NCBI GenBank assembly: GCA_019359375.1
Contig: JAHHHL010000020.1
Coordinates: 1 to 64,000, forward strand
Direction: 5' to 3'
DNA: 64,000 nucleotides
Origin: Lyngbya sp. HA4199-MV5
Lineage (GTDB): Bacteria > Cyanobacteriota > Cyanobacteriia > Leptolyngbyales > Leptolyngbyaceae
Below the pieces are notes generated by a model. It did not search any database. It saw nothing but the letters and a program-made list of their open reading frames with translations, and was not told where the DNA came from. The number at the start of each line of letters is the position of its first letter. Position 1 is the stretch's first letter. The position numbers and the translations under genes are program-made. Of this stretch, positions 57,238-64,000 are shown in pieces.

Positions 57238-57930
57238 ATGCGGATTCTTTTGGTCGATGACGAAGTGGAAATGGCAGACCCGTTGAGCCTCATTTTAACC
57301 CGCGAAGGCTATACGGTGGATGTGGCATATGATGGCGATCGCGGCAACCAGTTAGCGCAGCAGTCACGTTACGATTTGCTGATTCTGGACTGGATGATGC
57401 CCCATTATTCGGGACTGGAGATTTGCCAGCAGGCGCGATCGCGCGGTGATACAACGCCTGTGCTCTTTCTCACGGCGAAAGATACGGTGGACGATCGGGT
57501 GCAGGGACTTGATGCAGGCGCGGATGATTACATCATCAAACCCTTTGAACTGCGAGAACTGCTGGCAAGAGTGCGGGCATTGTTGCGCCGTCCCACCACG
57601 CTAGAGCCTGTCGCTCCTGTCCAGCGTTTGCGGGTGGATGATTTGGAACTTGATCTCAGCAATCAGTTGGCATATCGACACGGACGAGCGATCGAGCTTT
57701 CTGAGAAAGAAACGCAACTGCTGGAATACTTGATGCGTTCTCCTAACCAGATTCTGACCCATGAACAAATTCACCAGTACCTCTGGGGAGACAGCGCCGA
57801 AAAACCAACCAGCAACGCGCTGGCGGCTCAAGTGCGGCTCCTGCGACGCAAAATTGAGGCGGAGGGCGATCCCCCTTTGATTAACACGGTGTATGGCAAG
57901 GGATACCGCTTTGGCTTTCCAACAGAGTAG
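57238..57930 (+). CDS. rppA: OmpR-family response regulator (RppA-like)
   Basis: The protein has 230 residues from ATG 57238. The receiver has MRILLVDDEVEMADPLSLIL, the phosphorylated Asp in LLILDWMMPHYSGLEI and a Lys in DDYIIKPFELREL. The winged-helix output domain has ELSEKETQLLEYLMRSPNQI and INTVYGKGYRFGFP. It is very similar to RppA-type regulators, which control redox- or metal-responsive genes. Its cognate kinase is usually adjacent but is absent here, so it is an orphan locally. Confidence 0.85.
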   Translation: MRILLVDDEVEMADPLSLILTREGYTVDVAYDGDRGNQLAQQSRYDLLILDWMMPHYSGLEICQQARSRGDTTPVLFLTAKDTVDDRVQGLDAGADDYIIKPFELRELLARVRALLRRPTTLEPVAPVQRLRVDDLELDLSNQLAYRHGRAIELSEKETQLLEYLMRSPNQILTHEQIHQYLWGDSAEKPTSNALAAQVRLLRRKIEAEGDPPLINTVYGKGYRFGFPTE

Positions 57931-57967
57931 AGGCACGGCAATGCCGTGCCTCTACTCTGCGTTTTTT
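57924..57967 (+). terminator. Long perfect hairpin and T-tract after the rppA-like gene
   Basis: AGAGTAGAGGCACGGCA (57924-57940) and TGCCGTGCCTCTACTCT (57942-57958) are 17-base inverted arms around one base, followed by T6 at 57962-57967. The left arm contains the TAG stop of the gene. It can serve as terminator, but the exactness and size suggest a mobile palindrome that landed at the gene end. Confidence 0.7.
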
Positions 57968-58060
57968 GGTTTTGATAGTGCGATCGGAACCTGCGATCAT
58001 CGCCTGATGAAGCGCTCAAGAGGGAGTTGAAGTCATCCCTCTTCTAAAAGAACCGTCTTG

Positions 58061-60313
58061 CTAAGACTCAATTTTCAACGCTTTGCCCTGTACCGTTGAA
58101 GCCGATTTCACACCCAGCAATTGATTGATCGTTGGTGCTACATCAATATTGCGAACCTGATTCAATCTGCCGCGACGGATGTCTGGTCCTGCTGCAAAGA
58201 AAATGGCGCTCATGTTGGGCGTGCTGGGGTCATAGCCATGCGCGCCGTAGAAGTTAGGCACCGAAAGAATTGGCGTGGTGGCAGGAGTCGCAGGCGCATC
58301 GCCTAACCGCACGACAACGGGCGTTTGAAGACCGTCAAAGTTGTAACCCTGTGTCAGCGTTGCATAGACATCGCCAGAGTCTTGCCCGATGAATTCGTTG
58401 GTACCCAACCCAAAGGTGGGATCATTCAGGTTGCTGGGCAGTGGACGAGGGTAGATTTGGTCAAAGATTGGCTTCCCTTCACGTTTGGCGTAATTGGGAT
58501 TTGTCTCCTTCAGATCTTCAAGGATTTTGACCAGTTGCTTCTGAAGCACCACATATTCGTCTGGCGTTACGGTGCCGTCTGGTTCTCGCCCTTTGAGGTT
58601 GATGTAGAGGTTGGTTGCAGGACCAGAGGTAATGGCACGTACCTTGGTAGAGTCGATGTTGTTGGCTCTTAGCAGCGCATTGAAGTTCACAGTGGTGTGG
58701 AAGGGCGCAAAGCCATGATCGGAAACCACGATGATGTTGCTCCTGGGAGTGCCGTTGCGTGTGGTGCCTACCGCTTCAATGATGTCTTGCACAGCACGAT
58801 CGGCAACGCGGTAGGCGCGCTGAACGTAGGTTTCGTAGCGGGCAAGTTTTGCCTGATCTTGTCCTGACCCGATCGTATTAGGGTCGCTGGGATTTGTCGC
58901 TTGTCGGGGATCAATGGTCAGAAATTGGTGTTCGGAACCATCGGGCTGCTCGATGTAGGTGAGGACGAGATCTGCGTTTGGGTTCTGGGCGATCGCGCGT
59001 AGCACCACGCGAGTTTGATACGCCACAAAGGTACGCACCTGGTCTTCGTAGATGGCTTCTAGCTCAGCATCAGGGAAGGTTGTAAACCCAGGACTCAGCC
59101 GCTGAGGAATGCGAAAATCGGGCTGGGGTGCCCAGAAGCCCACATTGTTATTGATGTCGTCCACATCTTGCAGGACAGGAGCATTGCGCGGAATGGCGTT
59201 CGCCGAGTAGCGGGTAAGGCGCACGGTGGACAGATCCGGTGCCAGTGCGCTGATGTAGAACCCAACTCCTGCTTTGTTAGCGCTCCCTTCCAGATAAAAC
59301 GGAGCCGAGACGCGATCGCTCGCTTTCACGTAAGCAGGACCCGTAGAAGGCAGACTAAACGGACCAGGTTGAATACCTGTCGTCGCATCAAAGAAAACCA
59401 GCGTATCGTAGTTGCCCTGGTTATCATCGGTGGTATCCAATGCTGCCACCTGAATGGAGTAGGAAACGCTGCCGATCGCCAATGTCTCCAGCGCCGTTGT
59501 TTTCTGCAAAATGGGGCTGTACGACTTCTTACCAGCCGCTTCAAGCTGCGTGATAGTTTGTCCGGGTGCTGGTGTAAATTCGGTGGCAGTAAGGCTAAAC
59601 CCTTGAGCACCTGCCCCCGCAAACGCGCCAAAGGGAACGGTGTAATCGACCGTGCGATCAGCCGCGCTTTGAATGACAGGAGTACCTGCTCCTGCGATCG
59701 TAATGGTCGCCCCATCAGCACCAGGGAACGTCGCGGCAACCACTTTCTTACCGTTTTGTCGTAGCTTTACCCACAGGGGTTCTGCGAGGGGTTGGGCGGC
59801 TGGTCCAACAGGGTTAACCGTATAGCCGCCGATCGGTGCTGCAAACCCACTGATGTTGCGGGCGAAGGGGCTGGCGACCAAATGAAAGCTATTCGCCACC
59901 ACATCGGTTTTCACGGGTGTCGAACCCGTGCCAATGCTAACGTGGCAGGCAGCCGTCAAAGAGGGATTGCAGGTCAGATTGCGACGCGCCACAATGCCCC
60001 GCTTTTTGAGCAGCCCTAACCCTGTATTGGAGTCAAGCACGCCACGATTCAAATAGTCGTCAATCAGCCCAGGTGTGGCACCATCCAGGGAGATGAGCAC
60101 TACCTTAGGGCGACCACTGGCAGCAGTGCCTTGCGCGACGACGGCGTGGGTCGTAACGACGAGAAGAAAGACGCTCACAATAACGACCATTAAGCGCCTT
60201 AACGAGTGCCGTTGCCAAAACTGATTGATAGCATGAAGGGCTGTTCTTGATCGGCGGAAGATGCTTTGAATCAACGTGAGTTGACTGAACCCACTCCAGA
60301 GTTTGCTGCTCAT
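58061..60313 (-). CDS. Secreted alkaline phosphatase-superfamily phosphodiesterase
   Basis: The protein has about 750 residues; ATG 60313 (MSSKLWSGFSQLTLIQ) or a GTG 12 bases earlier could be used. A hydrophobic signal/anchor (LMVVIVSVFLLVVTTHAVVA) is followed by KVVLISLDGATPGLIDDYLN (metal Asp). TCNPSLTAACHVSIGTGSTP holds the nucleophile, IIVVSDHGFAPFHT and FYGAHGYDP the remaining ligands. This is the nucleotide pyrophosphatase/phosphodiesterase layout. A large insertion (about residues 180-380) looks beta-rich. It is probably periplasmic phosphate scavenging. Confidence 0.88.
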   Translation of the reverse strand: MSSKLWSGFSQLTLIQSIFRRSRTALHAINQFWQRHSLRRLMVVIVSVFLLVVTTHAVVAQGTAASGRPKVVLISLDGATPGLIDDYLNRGVLDSNTGLGLLKKRGIVARRNLTCNPSLTAACHVSIGTGSTPVKTDVVANSFHLVASPFARNISGFAAPIGGYTVNPVGPAAQPLAEPLWVKLRQNGKKVVAATFPGADGATITIAGAGTPVIQSAADRTVDYTVPFGAFAGAGAQGFSLTATEFTPAPGQTITQLEAAGKKSYSPILQKTTALETLAIGSVSYSIQVAALDTTDDNQGNYDTLVFFDATTGIQPGPFSLPSTGPAYVKASDRVSAPFYLEGSANKAGVGFYISALAPDLSTVRLTRYSANAIPRNAPVLQDVDDINNNVGFWAPQPDFRIPQRLSPGFTTFPDAELEAIYEDQVRTFVAYQTRVVLRAIAQNPNADLVLTYIEQPDGSEHQFLTIDPRQATNPSDPNTIGSGQDQAKLARYETYVQRAYRVADRAVQDIIEAVGTTRNGTPRSNIIVVSDHGFAPFHTTVNFNALLRANNIDSTKVRAITSGPATNLYINLKGREPDGTVTPDEYVVLQKQLVKILEDLKETNPNYAKREGKPIFDQIYPRPLPSNLNDPTFGLGTNEFIGQDSGDVYATLTQGYNFDGLQTPVVVRLGDAPATPATTPILSVPNFYGAHGYDPSTPNMSAIFFAAGPDIRRGRLNQVRNIDVAPTINQLLGVKSASTVQGKALKIES

Positions 60314-60410
60314 TAAAAGTGCCACAGGGTAGAAACGCTGAACAGTTCATCAGATTATCAGCTCAGGTTTAAGTGAATGCTATGAGCGCATTAACAAGCA
60401 CCGCGCAAAA

Positions 60411-60502
60411 GTAGGGGCAAAGCATATCCTACGGGAAGCAAGCTACGAGTGACGATTTTCTGCTGTTGCCGAGCGCTTGTTTGCCGAATGCTTTGCCCCT
60501 AC
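60411..60502. repeat. 92-bp element with 15-bp perfect inverted ends
   Basis: GTAGGGGCAAAGCAT (60411-60425) and ATGCTTTGCCCCTAC (60488-60502) bracket 62 bases without coding potential. It has the look of a small MITE or palindromic repeat. It lies between the start of the phosphodiesterase gene and the end of the next gene. Confidence 0.6.
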
Positions 60503-60510
60503 AGATCGCT

Positions 60511-61170
60511 TTAATCCCGCGAGTCATCCGCTTGTGGAATCGCTAACGGATTGGGTGAACTTGAAGGGTTGGGTGAGCCTGGAGAACTGCTCGGTGAGGC
60601 AGTGGGAGATGGTTGTACAGTCGTCGATCGATCGGGTACGCCCGTTAAAGAGCCAGCTGTTGGTTGTGGGGTTGGTCTGGTCGGCGTTGCTTGAGGCGCT
60701 GGTGGGTTGATGGACGATGGGTTGGTGGGCGATGGGCTGATGGGCGATGGGCTGGTGGGCGATTGATTGGTAGGCGATTGATTGGTAGGCGATTGATTGG
60801 TAGACGATCGTGGTGAGGGAACCATCTGAGGGCTAGATGCAGACGCTGGTGGATCATCATCATCGTCATCCGTCACTGGTCGGGCTGTTGCTCTTGGCAG
60901 ACTGCGGGAGGGCGGTGGCGTGAGCGGTTTTTTGCCGCACAAACGACGCAGATCTCTGATCTGCCCATTCTCTAGCTGGATGTAACAAACAGGCACAGAA
61001 GCGTTGGATAGCGGATCACTAGCAGTTGGGGCACTGTCAGTTTGTCCATTGGCAGTTGGTTGCTGAACCTGACTGATGAGATGGGGCAACGACTGGCTAT
61101 GCACCATAACAGCCGTGAGTGGAGTTGCTGCTGCGATCAGTACAAGTCGGGAGGAAAGCCTGCTCAGCAT
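60511..61170 (-). CDS. Secreted Pro/Ser-rich hypothetical protein
   Basis: The protein has 219 residues from ATG 61170 (AAGGTG upstream). A signal peptide (LVLIAAATPLTAVMVHSQ) precedes a short conserved part with VPVCYIQLENGQIRDLRRLC and GKK. The remainder is low complexity: DDDDDDP, then NQSPTNQSPTNQSPT and a long Ser/Pro/Thr tract. Only the VCYIQLENG-x-I-x-DL-x-x-LC segment looks family-specific and recurs in cyanobacterial secreted proteins. The function is unknown. Confidence 0.65.
   Translation of the reverse strand: MLSRLSSRLVLIAAATPLTAVMVHSQSLPHLISQVQQPTANGQTDSAPTASDPLSNASVPVCYIQLENGQIRDLRRLCGKKPLTPPPSRSLPRATARPVTDDDDDDPPASASSPQMVPSPRSSTNQSPTNQSPTNQSPTSPSPISPSPTNPSSINPPAPQATPTRPTPQPTAGSLTGVPDRSTTVQPSPTASPSSSPGSPNPSSSPNPLAIPQADDSRD
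60712..60808. repeat. In-frame tandem repeats in the Pro/Ser-rich gene
   Basis: Three copies of GGCGATTGATTGGTA (15 bp, encoding TNQSP on the minus strand) are preceded by related GGGCTGATGGGCGAT units. The period is a multiple of three, so copy number can change without breaking the frame. Confidence 0.7.
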
Positions 61171-61392
61171 ACGCACACCTTGGCGATGGATGAGAACAAT
61201 CGTTTGACTAAACTGCCGTCTTACAGCCATTTTCCTGCGCATTCACCACACCCGATACCCAACACTCGCCTCAGACAAGACTGTGTCTGTCTCGGTTAAG
61301 AACCGCTGTAAGAGCCGTCGCGATCGTTTTTTGTGCCTCTATCGTTTTTTGTGCCTCTATTGTCTCAGGATTTTGCACGATCGACTGAGAGA

Positions 61393-61854
61393 TTAAATCG
61401 TTTGTCCTGGCATCGGCACGATATAGCATCCACTGATTTTCCAGGTGCCATCCGCTTGCTTCTCCATCAGATAAAGTGCTTTCACTAGATCGCCATTGGG
61501 ATCAAGCAATACCACTTCCTGGGTGGGAATCCCCTCCACCGTGACGAGCTTCTCAAACATAACCGATCGCGGACGATAGACAGCGGCATAGCTCGTTTTA
61601 ACCGCCTGAAAGAAATTTTTAGCTGTCCCAAACTTTGCGCGAATTTCAGGACTAGCATACGCAAACGCCTCCTCCGCATCGTCCTTTTGAAATGCCTGTA
61701 GCTGCCGCTGGATCACAGCACGAATGGCATCGCGATCGGAGGGAATCCCAGTCATCTGCTGAGCTTTAACAGAAAGAGTAAGGAGCAGTAAGGCAAAGCT
61801 GATCTGAGTCAACCAACGGGGCAAACTCCCAAACTGGAAAGACACCAGGCGCAT
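61393..61854 (-). CDS. DUF4864 domain-containing secreted protein
   Basis: The 153-residue protein has an N-terminal signal (LTQISFALLLLTLSVKAQQ). The DUF4864-like domain contains DRDAIRAVIQRQLQAFQKDD, EEAFAYASPEIRAKFGTAKN, PRSVMFEKLVTVEGIPTQEV and ALYLMEKQADGTWKISGCYI. The fold is cystatin/NTF2-like and the function is unknown. It is transcribed alone. Confidence 0.85.
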   Translation of the reverse strand: MRLVSFQFGSLPRWLTQISFALLLLTLSVKAQQMTGIPSDRDAIRAVIQRQLQAFQKDDAEEAFAYASPEIRAKFGTAKNFFQAVKTSYAAVYRPRSVMFEKLVTVEGIPTQEVVLLDPNGDLVKALYLMEKQADGTWKISGCYIVPMPGQTI

Positions 61855-62238
61855 GGAAGAAGGTTAGTAAACAAACGCTTACCGTTTAACACTACAGCGC
61901 GACGCGTTGATCAGTCTGCTAGCTGGATTACCACTAGACGTAAGCATTCGTATAGCTTCCGGTTTCAGGTACATTGACTATAGCAATGGTCGTCATTGCC
62001 TGTACACCAAACGCGATCGCTCTGTTTTGAGCCGTCGCGATCGCCCTCTGTAGCTTCTTCCTCTTTACGCCTGCCCCTCCCCATCATGAGGAAATGCGAT
62101 CGAGTACATCCCAGTTTTGTATTAAATAGTGCGAGCGTCTCGCTCGCGAGCGAGACGCTCGTACTTCCAAAAACCTTGACCCGCAAAACTAAGATGCACT
62201 CAATGCGATTAGCCTTTAAACCGCTCTAGTTGGCTGCC
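61855..62238. other. Gene-free interval containing a REP doublet
   Basis: These 384 bases have no supported gene. The notable structure is the REP doublet at 62129-62165. The rest presumably holds the promoter of the DUF4864 gene. Confidence 0.4.
62129..62165. repeat. REP doublet (REPIN-like)
   Basis: GCGAGCGTCTCGCTCGC is directly followed by its inverse (GCGAGCGAGACGCTCG), giving one long cruciform. The unit is that of the REPs flanking the RAYT gene at 28.3-28.9 kb, so this is probably a product of that transposase. Confidence 0.75.
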
Positions 62239-62580
62239 CTACTTGTAAGTATAAGAACCGAGTTCGCACAGATTAAGCTGACGTTCATCAAGCTTAGAAC
62301 CATCGGCGAACACGCCCAAAATATCGTAAGTGCAGGTGGTGCGTCCATCGGCGATCGTGACCGTTCCAGCTTCTCCAGGCGCAACCGCTTCACTGAGCAA
62401 GTTTTCACCCCAGCTAGATTCCGCAGAATCTTCGACGTAAAACTCGACCAAGGGACTATCGCTGCTGTTTTTGAGTGTAAAAGCGAGATCTTCTGCTAGA
62501 GCGCTCTGACCGAACATGGTCACGACAGGTACTGCTAGGGCTGTAGCAAGTAGGACTTTAGGCAAGGAAAGATTAATCAC
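62239..62580 (-). CDS. Secreted hypothetical protein
   Basis: The 113-residue protein begins at GTG 62580 (AGGAG 7 bases upstream). It has a clear signal peptide (VLLATALAVPVVTMFGQS, cleavage near ALAED). The mature part LAFTLKNSSDSPLVEFYVED, SSWGENLL and TCTYDILGVFADGSKLDERQ is a small beta-sandwich-like domain with two Cys. It resembles small periplasmic proteins of cyanobacteria of unknown role. Confidence 0.75.
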   Translation of the reverse strand: MINLSLPKVLLATALAVPVVTMFGQSALAEDLAFTLKNSSDSPLVEFYVEDSAESSWGENLLSEAVAPGEAGTVTIADGRTTCTYDILGVFADGSKLDERQLNLCELGSYTYK

Positions 62581-62864
62581 TCAAGACTCCTAATAGGTGG
62601 TAAGAGCGCAGCATCAACCTACGGCTCCACTACCAGTTAAGTAATCTTCAACACTAACAACATCGCTATTTATACGGTCTTCCCAAGGGTAGTAAAGCGA
62701 AAAAATTCCGCAGATTGCAGCTTGACGATCGTAGTCTGACAACCGTTGAGGCGCTAAATCCGATTGCAATACGTTTTACCTTCACCAAATAGACACTAGA
62801 AGATCGGCATGAAGCCTGTTCTAGTACCCTCACGGCATCTCAAGGTTGTATCGAATCAATTTGC

Positions 62865-64000
62865 TCAGGCAGCATCCTGCAACTCAGCCGTTTTGATCGG
62901 TAGCTGCTTCGTGATATCACCCCGCTGCACTTTAACCTGTAGCGTTTGACCGAGGCGACTATTTTCCACGATCGTCTGAAGTTGTTCTGCTGTTGTAATG
63001 GGTTGGGCATCCACCTGGGTAATCACATCACCACGACGCAGACCCGCTTTTGCAGCCGGAGTGTCAGGCAGCACCCGCACGACAATCACGCCATTCACCT
63101 CTGGCACCATAAATGCCGAGTTTGGATCGCTATTGTTCTGTTTAGCCAGTTCTGGCGTGAGGATGGTCATTTGTACACCCAGATATGGATGCACAATGCG
63201 TTCACCGTTTGCCAGTTGGTCTTTGATGGTTTTCGCTTTATTGATCGGAATGGCAAACCCAATGCCCATCGCGCCAGCCCGAATCGCGGTGTTGATCCCA
63301 ATCACTTGCCCCTGATCGTTGACCAGCGGACCACCAGAGTTGCCAGGGTTGATCGCAGCGTCGGTTTGAATGAAATCCAGACGCTTATCGGGAATACCAA
63401 CTTGGGCGCTGGAGCGTTTCAGGGTGCTGACAATGCCCAGCGTGACGGTGTTGTCTAACCCCAGCGGATTGCCCACCGCGATCGCCCAGTCTCCCACCTG
63501 AATCTGGTCAGAGTTACCGAGCGAGGCGACGGGCAAATCACTGCCGTCGATTTTTACAACCGCTAAATCGGTGACTTCATCTGCACCGCGTACTTTACCT
63601 TCAAACGTGCGTCCGTCCTTCAATGTCACCGTTACCTTATCGGCTCCATTCACCACATGAGAGTTCGTCAAGATCACGCCGCCACGATCGATAATAAAGC
63701 CCGATCCCTGACCCCTCAGATGCTCTTCACGAGGTGACTGCGGAAACCCTTCTTCGCCAAAAAAGCGCCGAAAGAAGGGGTCTTCCATGAGCGGATCAGG
63801 GCTACTGCGGCGAGTCACCGTCCGCTCAGTGTCAATGCGTACCACGGCTGGACCAACCTGGTTGACTGCTTTAGCAACAAAGCTGCCCTGTCCAGTTGCC
63901 TCAGGTAGCTGTGCTGGGTTAACTGCCGCGATCGGGCTGGCAGCGATCGTAGACGTGAGCAAACCCGCCTGAGCCGGCAACCCCAACGTAAACAGCGTTA
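62865..64000 (-). CDS. HtrA/Deg-family serine protease (partial, N terminus outside)
   Basis: At least 378 residues are visible; the frame is still open at the window edge, where a signal-peptide-like stretch ([15 protein letters not shown]) begins. The trypsin-like domain has the catalytic His in [17 protein letters not shown], Asp in [16 protein letters not shown] and Ser in [20 protein letters not shown]. One C-terminal PDZ domain has [20 protein letters not shown]. This is the HhoA/HhoB/HtrA type of periplasmic quality-control protease in cyanobacteria; I cannot say which of the three. Confidence 0.93.
   Translation of the reverse strand, partial: TLFTLGLPAQAGLLTSTIAASPIAAVNPAQLPEATGQGSFVAKAVNQVGPAVVRIDTERTVTRRSSPDPLMEDPFFRRFFGEEGFPQSPREEHLRGQGSGFIIDRGGVILTNSHVVNGADKVTVTLKDGRTFEGKVRGADEVTDLAVVKIDGSDLPVASLGNSDQIQVGDWAIAVGNPLGLDNTVTLGIVSTLKRSSAQVGIPDKRLDFIQTDAAINPGNSGGPLVNDQGQVIGINTAIRAGAMGIGFAIPINKAKTIKDQLANGERIVHPYLGVQMTILTPELAKQNNSDPNSAFMVPEVNGVIVVRVLPDTPAAKAGLRRGDVITQVDAQPITTAEQLQTIVENSRLGQTLQVKVQRGDITKQLPIKTAELQDAA

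Noticed and set aside
60712-60808. Possible CRISPR-like array
   Set aside because: Units are contiguous tandem repeats of 15 bp without spacers and are translated in frame.

Overview
The window is chromosomal DNA from a cyanobacterium. The RNA polymerase beta-prime subunit is split into rpoC1 and rpoC2. The HIP1-type octamer GCGATCGC is very frequent. There is a cyanobacteriochrome phototaxis receptor, a pix/pil-type chemotaxis operon and the cyanobacterial rpsT-tatD-rpoB-rpoC1-rpoC2 cluster. Base composition and the many short palindromes fit a filamentous or Leptolyngbya-like lineage, but the genus is an inference.

Layout: (1) 0-4.4 kb, two transporters (APC-type and SLC13/ArsB-NhaD-type) and a small PTPA-CTERM-like protein. 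(2) 4.5-19 kb, a signalling block. The minus-strand operon encodes a PatA/PixG-like regulator, a CheY, a CheW, a Cache-GAF-MCP receptor, an amino-acid permease and a hybrid CheA. It faces, across a 1.6-kb gene-free stretch, a plus-strand MCP with a two-cysteine DXCF cyanobacteriochrome GAF domain. (3) 19.4-31.8 kb, an accessory island. It opens with a nuclease-like/ParA fusion overlapping a ParB-like/Rho_N protein. It continues with toxin-antitoxin modules separated by short relics of the 3' ends of NACHT/STAND ATPase genes, and it contains one full-length NACHT ATPase, a RAYT transposase flanked by its REPs, and a GH1 beta-glucosidase. (4) 31.9-49.8 kb, housekeeping genes: rpoC2, rpoC1, rpoB, tatD, rpsT, hisD, a periplasmic thioredoxin, hslO, chaB, hemL and a GT21-type glycosyltransferase. 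(5) 50-64 kb, a cyclic-peptide-type ABC exporter, a second glycosyltransferase, several secreted proteins, hisG, an rppA-like regulator, a secreted phosphodiesterase and an HtrA protease that runs off the end.

The most striking reading is in the island. At least seven relics fall into two families. One family carries the STAND C-terminal motif RFIHKSLQEHFA. The other is homologous to the last codons of the intact NACHT gene. They alternate with toxin-antitoxin pairs. Most of the toxins are broken by single in-frame stops, a truncation or a frameshift, while most of the partner antitoxins stay open. This looks like an accretion and decay array in which NACHT 3' ends acted as recombination seams.

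A second clear story is at 55.2-56.3 kb. An antitoxin gene was split by an IS5-like MITE (CTAG duplication), and that MITE was in turn hit by an IS200/IS605 element. The transposase of that element carries a TAG exactly where the catalytic tyrosine should be. Removing the MITE and one CTAG restores a perfect 103-codon frame. Elsewhere, dispersed palindromes repeatedly supply the stop codons or C-terminal tails of ordinary genes.
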